From Campylobacteraceae bacterium (GTDB taxonomy: Bacteria > Campylobacterota > Campylobacteria > Campylobacterales > Sulfurovaceae): a stretch of DNA of 7,630 bases. Every line of letters begins with the position of its first letter. The first letter of the stretch is position 1. Made by a program: the position numbers and the translations under genes. The stretch spans positions 1-7,630 of the forward strand of contig JALWZI010000069.1 of NCBI GenBank assembly GCA_027002755.1, given 5' to 3'. Below are positions 6,220 through 7,630 of the stretch, piece after piece. A model generated the notes under the pieces. It saw nothing but the letters and a program-made list of their open reading frames with translations, did not search any database and was not told where the DNA came from.

Positions 6220-6233
6220 GAATGAGGAATGAC
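6199..6233 (+). repeat. 7-bp tandem repeat array, GAATKAG family, copy 2
   Basis: Five units in a row: GAATTAG, GAATTAT, GAATTAG, GAATGAG, GAATGAC. The first three are inside dgkA and supply its last six codons and stop. The array runs into CGGATTGC and the palindrome at 6239-6255, in the same order and orientation as copy 1 after nhaD. Confidence 0.9.
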
Positions 6234-6238
6234 GGATT

Positions 6239-6255
6239 GCGTTGCATTGCAACGC
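6239..6255. repeat. 17-bp palindrome (hairpin), copy 2
   Basis: GCGTTGCA and TGCAACGC are perfect 8-bp inverted arms around one T, followed by TTTCTT. Compared with copy 1 the innermost pair has changed from C-G to A-T on both sides, so the palindrome is preserved. With the trailing T's it could terminate dgkA transcription. Confidence 0.8.
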
Positions 6256-6416
6256 TTTCTTAACAATGATTGCGCTATAGGCGCACTAAATGCCCAATGC
6301 CGATCCGCAAAGTGGAACTCCATACCGTCGCCACAAGCGACTATTCTGCCGATTGTCGACTGAACTCTGACGACGAAAAGGGCGAAGCCTGTTCAAACCA
6401 CAAACGACTTATCTTC
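6256..6416. other. Non-coding gap between dgkA and the metY-like gene
   Basis: I see no gene in this stretch. Two small inverted repeats are visible: TGCGC-TATAG-GCGCA at 6271-6285 and GTCGC-CACAA-GCGAC at 6327-6341, each a 5-bp stem with a 5-base loop. No riboswitch I can name is recognisable; in particular I did not find a convincing SAM-type aptamer ahead of the sulfur-assimilation gene. Confidence 0.5.
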
Positions 6417-6425
6417 TGATATAAT
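6417..6425 (+). promoter_or_regulatory. Extended -10 promoter for the metY-like gene
   Basis: TGATATAAT is a perfect extended -10 (TGnTATAAT) with the hexamer at 6420-6425. Transcription would begin near 6432, giving a leader of about 20 bases that contains the AAGGA ribosome binding site (6441-6445). No -35 match is seen at 17 bp, as at the minus-strand promoter near 1200. Confidence 0.7.
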
Positions 6426-6452
6426 CTTTTCAAATCACTCAAGGAACGATCC

Positions 6453-7630
6453 ATGAAAGAGAAGACACTTGCTATTCATGCCGGATACGAAGGAAACGAG
6501 CAGGGAACGATGGCGGTCCCGATCTACCAGACGACCGCCTATGCCTTCGAGAGCGCAGAACATGCCGCCAATCTTTTCGAGCTTAAGGAGCTTGGCAACA
6601 TCTATACCCGGTTGATGAATCCCACGACCGATGTTTTTGAAAAGCGTTTTGCAGCGTTGGAGGGAGGTGCGGCAGCTATCGCTACATCGAGCGGCGCCTC
6701 GGCGGTTTTTTATGCCTTCGCCAATGTGGCCGAAGCTGGGGACAACATCGTCGTGGCCAAACAGGCCTACGGCGGGACCCTGACTCTGGCGGCCCACACT
6801 CTGCGCCGTTTCGGGATCGAAGCCCGTTTCTTCGATGTGCGACACCCCGAGGAGCTGGAGGGGATGATCGACGAGCGGACCAAGATGATCTTTTTCGAAG
6901 TGATCCCCAATCCTTCGCTGGTCATGGCGGATATTGCCGCACTCTCGCAGATCGCACGACGCCACGGGGTAATGCTCTGCGCCGACAATACCGTCGCCAC
7001 GGCGGCACTCTGCCGCCCGTTGGAACATGGAGCTGACATCGTGGTGCATAGCACCAGCAAGTACACCACCGGCCAGGGACTTGCTCTGGGAGGGATCATC
7101 GTCGAGCGGGAGGGGCTGGCAGAGCTCATCAAAGGCAATGACCGTTACGCCCATTTCAACGAGCCCGACGAGAGTTATCATGGTCTGGTCTATACCGATC
7201 TGCCGCTGCCGCCCTTTACCCTGCGGACCCGCCTGGCACTGCTGCGGGATTTGGGGGGAACGCCCAGTCCTTTCAACAGCTGGCTCCATATCCAGGGGCT
7301 GGAAACCCTGCCCATCCGGATGGAGCAGCATTCCCGCTCCGCCCTGGCGGTGGCGGAATTTCTGGCGGAGCATCCCAGAGTTCGGAAAGTCAACTACCCC
7401 GGACTCCCCTCCGATCCCAGCTATCCTTTGGCCCGGAAATATCTCAAAAACGGCATGGCCAGCGGGCTGCTCAGTTTCGAGCTCTCCGGCAAAGAGGAGG
7501 CACAGCGCGTCGCCGACAGCACCAAGATTTTCCAGATTGTCGTCAACATCGGTGACAGCAAATCGATCATCACCCATCCGGCCAGCACCACCCATCAGCA
7601 GCTCAGCCCCGAGGAGCTGGAGGCCGCCGG
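6453..7630 (+). CDS. metY: O-acetylhomoserine (thiol)-lyase, 3'-truncated by window end
   Basis: This cytoplasmic PLP enzyme of the Cys/Met metabolism family makes homocysteine from O-acetylhomoserine and sulfide, the direct sulfhydrylation route to methionine. The first 392 codons are present; about 30 more are expected from the family length. Visible motifs are VPIYQTTAY (22-30), NIYTRLMNPT (49-58, with PLP/active-site Y51 and R53), TSSGASA (78-84), D178 in CADNT, the Schiff-base lysine K203 in HSTSKYTTG, SPFNSWLHIQGLETL (272-286) and HPASTTHQQLS (375-385). NIGDSK and PASTTH near the end mark MetY-type rather than cystathionine beta-lyase members. The lysine segment STSKYTTGQGLALGG differs from the common TKYIGGHG form but resembles Campylobacter homologues I recall. 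ATG at 6453 follows AAGGA by seven bases. Close relatives (MetZ, MetB, methionine gamma-lyase) cannot be wholly excluded without comparison. Confidence 0.93.
   Translation, partial: MKEKTLAIHAGYEGNEQGTMAVPIYQTTAYAFESAEHAANLFELKELGNIYTRLMNPTTDVFEKRFAALEGGAAAIATSSGASAVFYAFANVAEAGDNIVVAKQAYGGTLTLAAHTLRRFGIEARFFDVRHPEELEGMIDERTKMIFFEVIPNPSLVMADIAALSQIARRHGVMLCADNTVATAALCRPLEHGADIVVHSTSKYTTGQGLALGGIIVEREGLAELIKGNDRYAHFNEPDESYHGLVYTDLPLPPFTLRTRLALLRDLGGTPSPFNSWLHIQGLETLPIRMEQHSRSALAVAEFLAEHPRVRKVNYPGLPSDPSYPLARKYLKNGMASGLLSFELSGKEEAQRVADSTKIFQIVVNIGDSKSIITHPASTTHQQLSPEELEAA

Noticed and set aside
6256..6452. SAM riboswitch upstream of the metY-like gene
   Set aside because: No recognisable SAM-aptamer helices were found, and the predicted promoter leaves a leader of only about 20 bases, too short for an aptamer.
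6435..7595. Minus-strand open frame (386 codons) antisense to the metY-like gene
   Set aside because: It is a shadow of a PLP-enzyme gene that has a promoter, ribosome binding site and intact motifs on the plus strand.

Overview
The window is a compact stretch of bacterial chromosome carrying housekeeping genes. The gene content and protein style point to Campylobacterota (the former Epsilonproteobacteria), probably a GC-rich free-living or vent-type lineage related to Sulfurovum or Nitratifractor. The clues are a Campylobacter-type O-acetylhomoserine (thiol)-lyase, a short L-aspartate oxidase, an NhaD-type antiporter, extended -10 (TGnTATAAT) promoters without a recognisable -35, and GC-rich genes separated by visibly AT-rich gaps. 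The lineage is an inference from recall, not a database result.

Layout. Positions 1-735 (minus) hold the first 245 codons of uvrC; the rest lies outside the window. It is translationally coupled (GTGA overlap) to an upstream 152-aa protein of unknown function (732-1190, minus), possibly DUF721/DciA-like. On the plus strand a divergent operon begins inside the 5' end of that gene. It contains a 52-aa LptM-like lipoprotein (1146-1304), nadB (1301-2758) and nhaD (2758-4062), joined by overlapping stop and start codons. Then come guaA (4192-5733), dgkA (5848-6219) and a 3'-truncated metY-like gene (6453 to the window end), each after a non-coding gap.

The genes serve separate core functions: nucleotide excision repair (uvrC), envelope biogenesis (lipoprotein, dgkA), NAD synthesis (nadB), Na+/pH homeostasis (nhaD), GMP synthesis (guaA) and sulfur assimilation into homocysteine (metY). 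I see no defence system, phage gene, transposase, CRISPR array, tRNA or rRNA.

The unusual content is in the three gaps around guaA and dgkA. All carry 7-bp tandem repeat arrays. One family (GAATKAG) follows both nhaD and dgkA, and each time leads into a 17-bp palindrome with compensatory base changes between the two copies. A second family (TRGTYAY) lies just upstream of guaA, and after guaA it occurs as two inverted arrays that could form a long imperfect hairpin. In dgkA the array supplies the last six codons and the stop. This looks like a dispersed repeat element family that has settled at gene ends, and it is the part of the window most worth following up.
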